Shown here one piece after another: positions 11,993 to 22,343 of a stretch of 56,010 nt of DNA (position 1 is its first letter; every line of letters begins with the position of its first letter). Position numbers and translations under genes: made by a program. The stretch comes from Amycolatopsis tucumanensis. Lineage in GTDB: Bacteria > Actinomycetota > Actinomycetes > Mycobacteriales > Pseudonocardiaceae. The DNA lies in NCBI RefSeq assembly GCF_021654135.1, contig NZ_JAKGSD010000030.1, positions 1-56,010 of the forward strand, written 5' to 3'. The notes under the pieces were generated by a model, which was not told where the DNA came from, did no database searches, and saw only the letters and a program-made list of their open reading frames with translations.

Positions 11993-12775
11993 ATGATCCT
12001 CGATCGTTTCCGCGTGACCGGCAGGGTCGCCGTGGTCACCGGGGCCGGGCGCGGCATCGGCGCGGGAGCCGCCGTGGCGCTGGCCGAAGCCGGTGCGGAC
12101 GTGGTGATCTCCTCCCGCACGAAGACCGACCTCGACGCCGTCGCCGCGCGCGTGGCCGACGCCGGGCGGCGCGCGCACGTCGTGCCTGCCGACCTCAGCG
12201 ATCCCGCCGCGGCCGCCGCGCTCGCGCAGGCCGCGGTCGGCGAGTTCGGCCGCGTGGACATCGTGGTCAACAACGTCGGCGGCACCTACCCCCGCCCGCT
12301 GCTGGAGACCACACCCGAGTTCCTGGAGGAAGCCTTCCGCTTCAACGTCTCCACCGCGCACGCCCTCACCACCGCGGCCGTGCCGTTCATGACCGACGGC
12401 GGCGCGGTCGTCAACATCTCGTCGAACATGGGCCGTGTCGCCGGGCGCGGGTTCGCCGCCTACGGCACCGCCAAGGCCGCGCTCGCCCACTACACGCGCC
12501 TGGCCGCCTACGACCTCGCGCCGCGGATCCGGGTCAACGCGATCGCCGTCGGGTCGGTGGCGACCTCGGCGCTCGAAGTGGTGGTGAACAACCCGGAGAT
12601 CAAGGGGAAGATGGAGGCGGACACGCCGTTGCGCCGGCTCGGCGAGGTCGAGGACATCGCGGCCGCGATCGTCTACCTGGCCTCCCCTGCCGGCTCGTTC
12701 GTCACCGGGAAGGTGCTGGAAGTGGACGGTGGGCTGCAGGCACCCAACCTCGAACTCGGATTGCCGGACCTGTGA
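11993..12775 (+). CDS. Short-chain dehydrogenase/reductase
   Basis: This 260-aa classical SDR has the NAD(P) loop TGAGRGIG (16-23), NNVG at 93-96, active-site Ser143/144, Tyr157-x3-Lys161 and the C-terminal LEVDGG. It probably oxidises or reduces a secondary alcohol/ketone. The ATG at 11993 was chosen over an upstream in-frame GTG because the latter would lie inside the predicted promoter and operator. It shares a GTGA overlap with the next gene, so the two act together. The KstR-like site suggests a steroid or other polycyclic/acyl substrate, which is inference. Confidence 0.88.
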   Translation: MILDRFRVTGRVAVVTGAGRGIGAGAAVALAEAGADVVISSRTKTDLDAVAARVADAGRRAHVVPADLSDPAAAAALAQAAVGEFGRVDIVVNNVGGTYPRPLLETTPEFLEEAFRFNVSTAHALTTAAVPFMTDGGAVVNISSNMGRVAGRGFAAYGTAKAALAHYTRLAAYDLAPRIRVNAIAVGSVATSALEVVVNNPEIKGKMEADTPLRRLGEVEDIAAAIVYLASPAGSFVTGKVLEVDGGLQAPNLELGLPDL

Positions 12776-13839
12776 CGCACCGGGTGGTGCAGTGGAGCAC
12801 CGGCAACGTGGGGCGGCACGCGATCGCGGGCATCGACGCCCATCCGGAGCTGGAACTGGCCGGCGTCTGGGTGTCGAACCCGGACAAGGCCGGCCGCGAC
12901 GCCGGTGAGCTGGCCGGCCTTGGCCGGACGCTGGGCGTCGAGGCGACCACCGACGCCGACGCGCTGCTGGCGTTGAAGCCGGACTGCGTGGTCTACACGG
13001 CGATGGCGGACGACCGTCTGATGGAAGCGCTGGCCGACCTGCAGCGGATCCTGCGGGCGGGCGTCAACGTGGTGTCGAGCAGCCCGGTGTTCCTGCAGTT
13101 CCCGGACGGCGTGGTGCCCGAGGAGGTGTCCGCGCCCGTGCGTGCGGCCGCGGCCGAGGGCGGCGCGTCCCTGTGGGTGAACGGCGTCGACCCCGGGTTC
13201 GCCAACGACTGGCTGCCGCTGGTGCTGACCGGCGTGTGCGAGCGGATCGACGAGGTGCGCTGCTTCGAGATCCTGGACTACTCGACCTACGACAACCGCA
13301 AGGTCGTCTTCGACATCATGGGTTTCGGCAGCCCGCTGGACCAGAAGCCGATGCTGCTGCAGCCCGGCGTGTTGTCGCTGGCGTGGGGCAGCGTGGTGCG
13401 TCAGCTGGCGGCCGGGCTGGGCGTGGAGCTGGACGCGGTCGAGGAGAGCTACGAACGGCTTCCCGCGCCGACGACGTTCGACATCTCGTGCGGCACCATC
13501 GCCGAGGGCACGGCGGCCGCGCTGCGGTTCGAGGTGCGCGGCATGCGTGGCGGACGGCCGGTGTGCGTGCTGGAACACGTGACGCGGCTGCGGCCGGACC
13601 TGGGGCCGGACTGGCCGCAGCCGTCCGGGCAGGGCTGCTACCGGGTGCAGGTGACCGGCGAGCCGAACTACACGCTGGACCTGCGGCTGGTCGGCACGGA
13701 CGGCGACCACAACACGGCCGGCCTCAAGGCGACCGCGATGCGCCTGGTGAACGCGATCCCCGCGGTGGTCGCGGCGCCGCCCGGGCTGCTGACGGCGCTG
13801 GATCTGCCGCTGGTGACGGGGCGCGGCCTGGTCAGCTAG
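12772..13839 (+). CDS. DapB-like NAD(P)H-binding dehydrogenase
   Basis: This 355-aa protein starts VVQWSTGNVGRHAIAGI, a Rossmann loop like that in dihydrodipicolinate-reductase N-terminal domains and 2,4-diaminopentanoate-dehydrogenase-type enzymes. The rest (GVNVVSSSPVFLQFP near residue 100, GVDPGFANDWLPLVL near 138) matches the uncharacterised actinobacterial family usually annotated dihydrodipicolinate reductase. Substrate unknown; it is not DapB itself (too long and in the wrong context). The GTG start overlaps the SDR stop (GTGA). Its 3' end overlaps the convergent small membrane gene by 8 bp. Confidence 0.75.
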   Translation: MTHRVVQWSTGNVGRHAIAGIDAHPELELAGVWVSNPDKAGRDAGELAGLGRTLGVEATTDADALLALKPDCVVYTAMADDRLMEALADLQRILRAGVNVVSSSPVFLQFPDGVVPEEVSAPVRAAAAEGGASLWVNGVDPGFANDWLPLVLTGVCERIDEVRCFEILDYSTYDNRKVVFDIMGFGSPLDQKPMLLQPGVLSLAWGSVVRQLAAGLGVELDAVEESYERLPAPTTFDISCGTIAEGTAAALRFEVRGMRGGRPVCVLEHVTRLRPDLGPDWPQPSGQGCYRVQVTGEPNYTLDLRLVGTDGDHNTAGLKATAMRLVNAIPAVVAAPPGLLTALDLPLVTGRGLVS

Positions 13840-14146
13840 ACCACTGCGTCAGGCCGATGTAGAGCACCACACCCGCCGCGACGAGGGCGGCGAACCCGAG
13901 CGCGCCGCCGAGGAGCAGTCCGCTGCCCAGGGAACGCCACGGCGGCCGAGCGAGCCGGCACAGGCACCCGCCGATGATCGCGCCGAAGGTGACCCCGATG
14001 AACGCGTAGGTGTATTCGCCGGCGTGCCAGCCGGTGATCGCGTCCCGGGCCAGGGCGACCACGACCCCGATCAGCAGTCCGGCCGCGAGCGCGAACCCCA
14101 GGAAGGCGACTCCCGGCCGGGGCCGGAGCGGGTCGGGCGCGGTCAT
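13832..14146 (-). CDS. Small membrane protein of unknown function
   Basis: This 104-aa protein has a proline-rich N-terminus and three hydrophobic segments, at about 13-35, 45-65 and 75-97. A CLCRL motif lies between the second and third. No family is recognised. It sits between the SDR pair and lgt on the lgt strand, 45 bp beyond the lgt stop, so it may be cotranscribed with lgt. Confidence 0.65.
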   Translation of the reverse strand: MTAPDPLRPRPGVAFLGFALAAGLLIGVVVALARDAITGWHAGEYTYAFIGVTFGAIIGGCLCRLARPPWRSLGSGLLLGGALGFAALVAAGVVLYIGLTQWSS

Positions 14147-14191
14147 GATCGCCAGTCTGCCGCGCCCGGCCGGTCGCGCGCCTGAGTAGAA

Positions 14192-15133
14192 CTACTCGCG
14201 TTCCGGGGCGACCTTGTCGGTGTCGTCGGCCGTGTCGTCGTCCTTGCTGCGCAACGTTTCCGGCGCCTCGCGCGGCCCCCGCCGCTTGGCGAGGAAGAAG
14301 TAGACCATCGCGCCGGCGAACACCAGGATCGACGTCCACGTGTTGACCCGCAGGCCGAGGATGTGGGTGGCGTCGTCGGTGCGCATCAGCTCGATCCAGA
14401 AGCGGCCCAGCGTGTACCCGGCGACGTACAGGGCGAACGCGCGGCCGTGGCCGAGGCGCATCTTGCGGTCGGCGTAGACGACCAGCGCCGCGATGAGCAG
14501 GTTCCAGATCAGCTCGTACAGGAACGTCGGGTGCACCGGGCTGTCGGCGAGCGGGATGTGCCCAAAGGCGATGCCGTTGGGCCCCTGGTCGGGGATCGTC
14601 GGGTTGTTCGGGTCGAAGCGCTGGTAGATCTCCAGGCCCCAGGGCAGCGTGGTGTGTGCCCCGTAGAGCTCCTGGTTGAAGTAGTTGCCGAGGCGGCCGA
14701 TGGCCTGCGCGGCGATGATGCCGGGGGCGATCGCGTCGGCCATCGCGGGCAGCGGCACGCCCTTGCGGCGGCAGCCGATCCACGCGCCGACCGCGCCCAG
14801 AGCGATCGCGCCCCAGATGCCGAGGCCGCCGTCCCAGATGTAGAGCGCCTTGACTGGGTCCTTGCCCTCGCCGAAGTACCGCCACCAGTCGGTGATGACG
14901 TGGTAGAGGCGCCCGCCGACGAGCCCGAACGGCACGGCCCACACGGCGATGTCGACCACCGTGCCCTTGGTGCCGCCGCGCTGCACCCAGCGGCGGTCGC
15001 CCCACCAGATGGCGAGGATGATGCCGGCGATGATGCACAGCGCGTAGGCGCGGATCGGGATCGGTCCCAGGTGCCAGACGCCGCGGTCCGGGCTCGGGAT
15101 CGTCGCGAGGAACACAGCCGAGGCGGAATTCAC
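14192..15133 (-). CDS. lgt: Prolipoprotein diacylglyceryl transferase
   Basis: Lgt attaches diacylglycerol to the lipobox cysteine of prolipoproteins in the membrane. This 313-aa copy has about seven membrane segments, the RAYALCIIAGI start region, the Lgt signature around GRLGNYFNQELYG near residue 145, and a charged tail rich in Asp, Lys and Glu. I start it at the GTG at 15133 (MNSASAVFLATIPSP); longer in-frame starts would add an Arg/Ser-rich stretch. Its position downstream of trpCBA matches the common actinobacterial order, although four genes intervene here. Confidence 0.95.
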   Translation of the reverse strand: MNSASAVFLATIPSPDRGVWHLGPIPIRAYALCIIAGIILAIWWGDRRWVQRGGTKGTVVDIAVWAVPFGLVGGRLYHVITDWWRYFGEGKDPVKALYIWDGGLGIWGAIALGAVGAWIGCRRKGVPLPAMADAIAPGIIAAQAIGRLGNYFNQELYGAHTTLPWGLEIYQRFDPNNPTIPDQGPNGIAFGHIPLADSPVHPTFLYELIWNLLIAALVVYADRKMRLGHGRAFALYVAGYTLGRFWIELMRTDDATHILGLRVNTWTSILVFAGAMVYFFLAKRRGPREAPETLRSKDDDTADDTDKVAPERE

Positions 15134-15170
15134 GCGCTCACCGTAACGTGCGCGGTGTGAAGTGCGTGGG

Positions 15171-15338
15171 TCAGCCCGCGCGGTTGAGGACGGCCGACCC
15201 GATCGCGAGCACACACCCGACGCCGAAGATGGCCGTGAGGTACCACGGGCCACCCTGAGTGACGTTCCAGACCGCCACGAGAGCCGCCACCACGGCGATG
15301 ACGAGACTGCGCACCTGCAGGGGAGAAGGCCGGGCCAT
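15171..15338 (-). CDS. Small membrane protein, 55 aa
   Basis: From the ATG at 15338 a 55-residue frame encodes two hydrophobic segments (about 10-24 and 31-48) separated by NVTQGGPWYLT. Composition fits a real small membrane protein. It lies 37 bp upstream of lgt on the same strand. Function not recognised. Confidence 0.55.
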   Translation of the reverse strand: MARPSPLQVRSLVIAVVAALVAVWNVTQGGPWYLTAIFGVGCVLAIGSAVLNRAG

Positions 15339-15361
15339 GCGGACAGCCTGCCACGCCCGGA

Positions 15362-15913
15362 TCAGCGGGTGAGGTCGAGGGTGGCCGCGAAGGGCTGGGA
15401 GAAGGTGAGCTTGCCGCCCTCGCTGCGCGCGCTCTCGCGGTACTCGCCGTCGGCGAGCTCGAACAGCACCGCCGGGCCGTCGGTCTCGACGAGGAGGTAG
15501 AACGGGACGCCCGCCTCCGCGTAGAGCTGCCGCTTGAGCACCCGGTCCTGCACCCGGCTCGACGGCGAGACGATCTCCGCCGCCAGCAGCAAATCCTGAG
15601 CCTGGCAATACAGGCCGCTGTGCCCGCTCCGGTTCATGACGACGAAGTCCGGGATGAGCAACCGCTGCCCGCCCAACCGGACGTTCACCCCCGGCAGCAG
15701 TTCGGTTCCCGCCGGAAGCACCGGCGGGAATCCGATCAGCAACCGTTGCAGGAGGCGCTGGTGTCCGGACCGGGGTGCCGGACTCACCAGCAGAGCACCA
15801 TCGACCAGCTCGATCCGGCAGCCGCGATCCTCGGGCAAGTCGAGCACGTCCTCGACCGTCCACGGCTCGACCCGCAACACGAGGTGGCCCGGTTCGGCAG
15901 GCCAGTGTGGCAT
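15362..15913 (-). CDS. Uma2 family (DUF820) putative endonuclease
   Basis: The 183-aa protein has the PD-(D/E)xK-like core seen in Uma2/DUF820 proteins: ELVDGALLVSPAP (35-47), PDFVVMN with Asp89, AAEIVSPSS with Glu113, and Lys127 in the next helix. The family is widespread in actinobacteria; its biological role is unknown. I prefer the ATG at 15913 over an in-frame ATG at 15955. It sits between the MOSC gene and the lgt region with no coupling to either. Confidence 0.8.
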   Translation of the reverse strand: MPHWPAEPGHLVLRVEPWTVEDVLDLPEDRGCRIELVDGALLVSPAPRSGHQRLLQRLLIGFPPVLPAGTELLPGVNVRLGGQRLLIPDFVVMNRSGHSGLYCQAQDLLLAAEIVSPSSRVQDRVLKRQLYAEAGVPFYLLVETDGPAVLFELADGEYRESARSEGGKLTFSQPFAATLDLTR

Positions 15914-15970
15914 ATCGTCCCCCGGTTCATCCGAAACGCGAGGGCACCCTTCCACCCGGCACCGGCCGCC

Positions 15971-16648
15971 CTAGCCCGCGGACGCTCCTCGCCGCTCGAG
16001 GGCGCGGCGTACCTTGCGCTTGTCGTACTCCGGCAGGGCCTCCACGGCGGCCAGGTCGGGCAGCAGCGCGGGCTCCGTGGTGAACGCCCGGAACGCCGTC
16101 CCGATCGTCACCCCGTGGTCCGGCCGCGACAGCACCGTCACCGCGTCGCCGGCCTGAACCGGGCCCGGCTCCAGCACCCGGAAGTACGCGCCGGGCAGCG
16201 CACGCTGCGTGAAGGTCTTCACCCAGCCGCGTTCGCCGAGCCAGCCGGCGAACGTGCGGCACGGGATGCGCGGCGACGTCACCTCCAGCACCAGCGACGA
16301 CCCGACCCGCCACCGCTCCCCGATCAGCGTCCCGGTCAGGTCGACGCCCACCGTGGTCAGGTTTTCGCCGAACACGCCCGGCGGCAGGTCGCGGCCCAGT
16401 TCCGCCGCCCAGACGTCCAGGTCCTCCCGCGCGTACGCGTACACCGCCTGGTCGTCGCCGCCGTGGTGGCGCAGGTCGCAGATCACGTCACCGGCCACGC
16501 CGCTCGCGCCGACCCCGCGCGGGCCGGGCGCGGCCACCGCCACCGGCCCGTCGACGGGACGCTTGTCGATCCCGGTGACCCCGAGATCGGCCTCCCGCAC
16601 CTCGCGCTTCGACCCGATGTTGACCGACAGCACCTTCGCCATGCTCAT
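15971..16648 (-). CDS. MOSC domain protein (YiiM-like)
   Basis: The 225-aa protein has the MOSC features GVFGENLTTVGVD near residue 102 and SPRIPCRTFAGW near 136, whose Cys is the conserved, presumed sulfur- or molybdenum-handling residue. A C-terminal extension resembles YiiM-type proteins, which reduce N-hydroxylated compounds in a molybdenum-dependent system. The start ATG at 16648 overlaps the upstream stop as ATGA. A second ATG two codons later is also possible. Confidence 0.85.
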   Translation of the reverse strand: MSMAKVLSVNIGSKREVREADLGVTGIDKRPVDGPVAVAAPGPRGVGASGVAGDVICDLRHHGGDDQAVYAYAREDLDVWAAELGRDLPPGVFGENLTTVGVDLTGTLIGERWRVGSSLVLEVTSPRIPCRTFAGWLGERGWVKTFTQRALPGAYFRVLEPGPVQAGDAVTVLSRPDHGVTIGTAFRAFTTEPALLPDLAAVEALPEYDKRKVRRALERRGASAG

Positions 16649-17148
16649 GCCTTGCAGAACCAGTCGGCCTGCCCGGGCTCGGGCACGGCGCCGCCGGGCG
16701 GGAACGTTTCGCGGAAGGTGAACGCGTACGGCGTCGGCCCGTGCGCCCGCAGGTGCCGGATCCGGTCCTCGGCCTCGGCGGTGCCCGGGCGGTGCCCCTC
16801 GGGCACCCACCACAGCGCGGTGAACGCCTCGGGCATCCGCTCGAACCACTCGCGGCGGCGCTTCAGCACGGCCCGGTGCTCCCCCGAGTACACGTACGCG
16901 GCAAGGTCCTCGACCGAACGCCAGGTCGACATGTTGACGATGACCCCCGCGCTGGTGCCCGTGTCCCACTCGAAGGCGCGGATCGCGGTCGCGTTGCCGT
17001 CCTCGGTCTGCATGCGCCACACGAAACCGGGTGCGGCGTCGGCGAGGGCGTTGATCGGGTCGAGCGCGTCCACGAAGTCCTTGAGCTGGGGCGACGTCAG
17101 CGGGGCGACCAAGCGGCCGACGTTCACCTGCGCGAGTTCATAGGCCAT
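16645..17148 (-). CDS. DUF3291 family protein
   Basis: This 167-aa protein begins MAYELAQVNVGRLVAPL. It contains NMSTWRSVEDLAAYVYSGEH and WWVPEGHRP, the pattern of DUF3291, a dimeric alpha-beta barrel (ABM-like) family of unknown function. It is translationally coupled (ATGA) to the MOSC gene. It lies 53 bp downstream of trpA on the same strand, so read-through from the trp operon is possible. Confidence 0.8.
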   Translation of the reverse strand: MAYELAQVNVGRLVAPLTSPQLKDFVDALDPINALADAAPGFVWRMQTEDGNATAIRAFEWDTGTSAGVIVNMSTWRSVEDLAAYVYSGEHRAVLKRRREWFERMPEAFTALWWVPEGHRPGTAEAEDRIRHLRAHGPTPYAFTFRETFPPGGAVPEPGQADWFCKA

Positions 17149-17200
17149 GCCGCCAGTCTGCCGATCAGCGGGCCCGGCGGCCACGTGTTTTAGCCCGGGC

Positions 17201-17988
17201 TCACGCCGTGGCGACGGCCTGGCGCACGCCCTCGGCGAGCTCACCGGCCAGCGCGTGCACCGGTTCGGTGCCGCCCGCGGCGGCCGACACCAGCGCCGAC
17301 CCCACGATCACGGCGTCCGCGAACCCGGCGATCTCGGCCGCCTGCTCACGCGACCGGACACCCAGGCCGACGCCGATCGGCAGGTCCGTGTGCGCCCTGG
17401 TGCGGGCCACCAGCTCGGCCGCGCCACTGCTGACCTGGTCCCGCGCGCCGGTGACGCCCATGACCGCGGCCGCGTACACGAACCCGGAGGACGCCTTGAC
17501 GGTCAGGTCGATCCGCTCCTCGGACGAGGACGGCGCGACCAGGAAGATCCGGTCCAGGCCGTGCTGCTCGGACGCGGCCATCCACTCGCCCGCCTCGTCC
17601 GGGATCAGGTCCGGCGTGATGAGGCCGAGGCCACCGGCGGCGGCGAGGTCGCGCGCGAACTTCTCCACCCCGTACTGGCGCACCGGGTTCCAGTAGGTCA
17701 TCACGACCGCGCGGCCACCGCGGGCCGAGACCGACTCGACGACCTCGAACAGGTCCCGCAGCCGGAAGCCGTTCTTCAGCGCGGCGTCCGCGGCGAGCTG
17801 GATCGTCGGGCCGTCCATCACCGGGTCGGAGTAGGGCACGCCGACCTCGACGAGGTCCGCGCCACCGTCGATCAGGGCCGCCAGCAGGTCCTTCGAGCCC
17901 GGCACTGTCGGGTACCCGGCGGGCAGGTAGCCGACCAGCGCGGCGCGGCCCTCGCTCTTCGTCTGAGCGAACAGATCCTGCAGCCCGG

Positions 17989-17992
<4 letters not shown>
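17201..17992 (-). CDS. trpA: Tryptophan synthase alpha chain
   Basis: TrpA cleaves indole-3-glycerol phosphate to indole and glyceraldehyde 3-phosphate. The 263-aa protein shows DLVEVGVPYSDPVMDGPTIQ with the catalytic Glu and Asp, the flexible-loop region GVTGARDQVSSG, and phosphate-binding GVGLGVRS. The GTG start overlaps the trpB stop (GTGA), coupling the two subunits of the alpha2beta2 complex. Confidence 0.97.
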
Positions 17993-19202
<1,210 letters not shown>

Positions 19203-19206
<4 letters not shown>

Positions 19207-20012
19207 CGGCTCGGCCTCGGGCATGCGGGGTGCGATCCGGCGGTGACCAGCTTCATCAGGGCGCCCTTCGGGTCGCCCGAGGCCACCAGGCCCTCGCCGA
19301 CCAGCACCGCGTCGGCGCCGTGACCGGCGTAGGCCATCAGGTCGCCGGGGCCGCGGACGCCGGACTCGGCGACCTTCACCGTGTCGAACGGCAGGCCCGG
19401 CGCGAGACGGCCGAAGACGTCCCGGTCGACCTCGAGGGTGTGCAGGTTGCGGGCGTTGATGCCGATGACCTTGGCGCCGGCCTCCAGCGCGCGGTCGGCC
19501 TCCTCGGCGTTGTGCACCTCGACCAGCGCGGTCATGCCCAGCGACTCGACCCGGTCGAGCAGTGCCATGAGGGCGTTCTGCTCCAGTGCGGCGACGATCA
19601 GCAGGACCAGGTCGGCGCCGTGCGCGCGGGCCTCGTGGACCTGGTAGGGGGTGACGATGAAGTCCTTGCGCAGGATCGGGATGTCGACCGCGGCGCGGAC
19701 GGCGTCCAGGTCGGCCAGCGAGCCGCCGAACCGGCGCTCCTCGGTGAGGACGCTGATGACCCGCGCGCCCGCCGCCTCGTAGTCCTTGGCCAGCGCGGCG
19801 GGGTCGGGGATGTCGGCCAGCGCGCCCTTGGACGGGCTGCGGCGCTTGACCTCGGCGATGACGCCGATCGACGAGTCACGCAGCGCGGACATGGCGTCCC
19901 GCGGCGGCGGCGCCTGCGCGGCGAGCCGCTTCAGCTCGTCGAACGGGAGCGCCTTCTCCCGCTCGGCGAGATCTTCCCGGACGCCGGCGACGATGTCTTC
20001 GAGAACGGTCAC
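19203..20012 (-). CDS. trpC: Indole-3-glycerol phosphate synthase
   Basis: The 269-aa TIM-barrel enzyme cyclises CdRP to indole-3-glycerol phosphate. IAEVKRRSPSKG near residue 51 holds the catalytic Glu/Lys pair, and LVLLIVAAL and IGINARNLHTLEVD are further family blocks. The GTG start has GGTGAGG about eight bases upstream. That GTG also overlaps the stop of a 16-codon leader ORF. First of the coupled trpC-trpB-trpA genes. Confidence 0.97.
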
Positions 20013-20059
20013 GGCGCAACCTCACCGGTTGTCGCACATTCACTCGAAAGCTGGCTCAC
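20009..20059 (-). CDS. Possible 16-aa leader ORF before trpC
   Basis: In the 145-bp gap between the membrane-protein gene and trpC, a GTG at 20059 has GGGGAAGG five bases upstream. It opens a frame MSQLSSECATTGEVAP whose TGA overlaps the trpC GTG as GTGA. It contains no Trp codon, so it is not a classical Trp attenuator peptide; its role would be translational coupling. Too short to be certain. Confidence 0.3.
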   Translation of the reverse strand: MSQLSSECATTGEVAP

Positions 20060-20157
20060 AAACACCTTCCCCTTCCCGCAGAAAAGATGCTAACCCGCCC
20101 ACCTGTGCGGACCGGTTCCGGGTCGGACTTGCCTTGTCCGGCAGCGGAAATCGCCGC

Positions 20158-20709
20158 CTACCGATCAGTAGTCGGATCTTCGCCCTCCGACAGCGCCTCC
20201 CACAGCTCCGCGTCCGGATCCTTCGCGGCCTTCTTCCGGCCGGCCGGGGCCTCGTAGCGCGCGCCCAGCTTCGCCATGCGGCCCGCACCCTTGATCGCGA
20301 ACAACCCCGCGACGAGCATCAGAATTCCCGCCAGCAGCGCCAGTCCGCGCCCGGCGAAGATCTGCCCGGTGGGCGCGCCTTCGGGGAAGCCGCCGAAGCG
20401 CCAGCCGTCGATCGCGATCCAGCCCGCGGCGATCCCCGCCAACGCGACCAGCACGCCCAGCACACGGCGCAGCCAGCCGCCCGCGGCGATCAGCCCGGCG
20501 ACCCCGGCCAGCGCGAGCACGGCCAGCGGCACCAGCGCCACGGACTCCTGCTCGCCGGTGTGCTTGTCCAGCACCATCCCGCGCACGCCCGCGTCACGCA
20601 GTTCGGCCGCCCAGACCAGCCGCGAGGAACCCCACAGCGCGGCCGCGGCCAGCAGCAGCGCGGCCGCGACGATCCACAGTGGACGCTTACTGGACGCTGG
20701 CGACGTCAT
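20158..20709 (-). CDS. Trp-region conserved membrane protein (TIGR02234 type)
   Basis: This 183-aa protein has four hydrophobic segments, at about 10-30, 58-77, 80-100 and 122-142, and a charged C-terminus with LWEALSEGEDPT. Proteins of this kind lie between trpE and trpC in many actinobacteria, which matches its position here. The N-terminal 23 bp of the gene overlap the 3' end of trpE. Function unknown; the association with Trp synthesis is by conserved order. Confidence 0.85.
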   Translation of the reverse strand: MTSPASSKRPLWIVAAALLLAAAALWGSSRLVWAAELRDAGVRGMVLDKHTGEQESVALVPLAVLALAGVAGLIAAGGWLRRVLGVLVALAGIAAGWIAIDGWRFGGFPEGAPTGQIFAGRGLALLAGILMLVAGLFAIKGAGRMAKLGARYEAPAGRKKAAKDPDAELWEALSEGEDPTTDR

Positions 20710-22249
20710 CGGCCGGGTCCAGCTTCCGCGGCGGCGCCATGGTCTGCGCGGCGGCGACCGCGGAGAGCACCGTGCGGGCCTTGTTCAGGCATTCGTTGTC
20801 CTCGTACTCGGGCACCGAGTCGGCCACCACGCCGCCGCCCGCCTGCACGTACGCGATCCCGTCCCGGATCAGGGCGGTGCGGATCGCGATGGCCGTGTCG
20901 GCGTCGCCCGCGAAGTCGAGGTAGCCGACGACGCCGCCGTAGAGACCGCGGCGGGTCGGCTCCAGCTCCTCGATCAGCTCCATCGCGCGCACCTTCGGGG
21001 CGCCGGAGAGCGTGCCCGCCGGGAAGCACGCGGCCACCGCGTCGAACGCGGTCTTGTCCTCGGCCAGCTCACCGGTGACGGTGGACACGATGTGCATGAC
21101 GTGGCTGTAGCGCTCGATGGCGAAGAAGTCGACCACCCGGACGGTGCCGGGCTTGCAGACCTTGCCCAGGTCGTTGCGGCCGAGGTCGACCAGCATGAGG
21201 TGCTCGGCGCGCTCCTTCTCGTCGGCAAGGAGGTCCTTGGCCAGCTGCGCGTCCTCCTCCGGGTCCGCGCCGCGCCAGCGGGTGCCCGCGATCGGGTGCG
21301 TGGTGGCGCGGCCGTCCCGCACGGTGACCAGCGACTCGGGGCTGGAGCCGACGATGTCGAAGCCGTCCAGCCGCAGCAGGTACATGTACGGGCTGGGGTT
21401 GGAGGTGCGGAGCACGCGGTAGATGTCCAGCGCGTCGGCCTGGGTGGGGATCTCGAACCGTTGCGAGGGCACCACCTGGAACGCTTCGCCGGCCTTGATC
21501 GCCTCGACGGCCTTCTCCACCGCGGCGAAGTAGTCGGCCTGCGTGCGGCGGCGCTCGAACTCCGGCGCCGGGCGGTCGAAGACGGCGGCGGTCGCGGGGG
21601 CCGCGGCGCCGAGCCGCTCGGTCATCTCCTCCAGGCGGCGGACGGCGTCGTCGTAGGCCGCGTCGACCCGCTCCGGGCTGTCGTCCCAGTTGACCGCGTT
21701 CGCGATGAGCGTGACCGTGCCCTCGTGGTGGTCCACGGCGGCCAGGTCGGTGGCCAGCAGCATGGTCAGCTCGGGGATGTCGAGGTCCTTCTCGGCCAGC
21801 TCCGGCAGCTTCTCCAGCCAGCGCACGGCGTCGTAGCCGAGGTAGCCGACCATCCCGCCGGTCAGCGGCGGCATGCCGGGCAGCGGCTCGGTGTGCAGCG
21901 CGGCGACCGTCTCCCGCAGGACGGTCAGCGGGTCGCCCTCGGCGGGCAGGCCCACCGGCGGGGTGCCCTCCCACACGGCCTTGCCGTCCCGCACGGTCAG
22001 CGCGGCGGGGCTGCGCACGCCGATGAAGGACCAGCGCGACCACGACTGCCCGTTCTCGGCCGACTCGAACAGGAACGTGCCCGGGCGGTCGGCCGCGAGC
22101 TTGCGGTAGACCCCGACGGGCGTTTCGCCGTCGGCGAGCAGCCGACGGACCACCGGGATCACGCGACGACCCTCGGCGAGGGCGCGGAACTCGTCGCGTG
22201 CGGGGCTCACCGAACCGAGGCCGCCGTCGGTGGGATTCGCACTGACCAT
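20687..22249 (-). CDS. trpE: Anthranilate synthase component I
   Basis: The 520-aa enzyme makes anthranilate from chorismate. It shows the N-terminal feedback-site motif FLFESAE near residue 55, IAGTRWRGADPEED, LMLVDLGRNDLGKV, and the C-terminal GTLSGAPKVRAMELI chorismate-binding block. No trpG/trpD is adjacent, so the glutaminase partner must be encoded elsewhere. ATG at 22249. It is divergent from a TetR-type regulator whose start is 95 bp away. Confidence 0.96.
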   Translation of the reverse strand: MVSANPTDGGLGSVSPARDEFRALAEGRRVIPVVRRLLADGETPVGVYRKLAADRPGTFLFESAENGQSWSRWSFIGVRSPAALTVRDGKAVWEGTPPVGLPAEGDPLTVLRETVAALHTEPLPGMPPLTGGMVGYLGYDAVRWLEKLPELAEKDLDIPELTMLLATDLAAVDHHEGTVTLIANAVNWDDSPERVDAAYDDAVRRLEEMTERLGAAAPATAAVFDRPAPEFERRRTQADYFAAVEKAVEAIKAGEAFQVVPSQRFEIPTQADALDIYRVLRTSNPSPYMYLLRLDGFDIVGSSPESLVTVRDGRATTHPIAGTRWRGADPEEDAQLAKDLLADEKERAEHLMLVDLGRNDLGKVCKPGTVRVVDFFAIERYSHVMHIVSTVTGELAEDKTAFDAVAACFPAGTLSGAPKVRAMELIEELEPTRRGLYGGVVGYLDFAGDADTAIAIRTALIRDGIAYVQAGGGVVADSVPEYEDNECLNKARTVLSAVAAAQTMAPPRKLDPADDVASVQ

Positions 22250-22295
22250 GGGGCCATTGTGCCGCCCGGGTCCGACACTCTTCGCACCGGGCGTT

Positions 22296-22315
22296 AATTC
22301 AGGCTCCGTTGAATT
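22296..22315. promoter_or_regulatory. Inverted repeat between trpE and the TetR gene
   Basis: AATTCA and TGAATT arms separated by 8 bases form an AT-rich inverted repeat, unusual in this GC-rich setting, 29 bases before the TetR start. It is a plausible autoregulatory operator. Confidence 0.4.
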
Positions 22316-22343
22316 CTGGTCCCGCCCGCGCCATGATGGAGGG

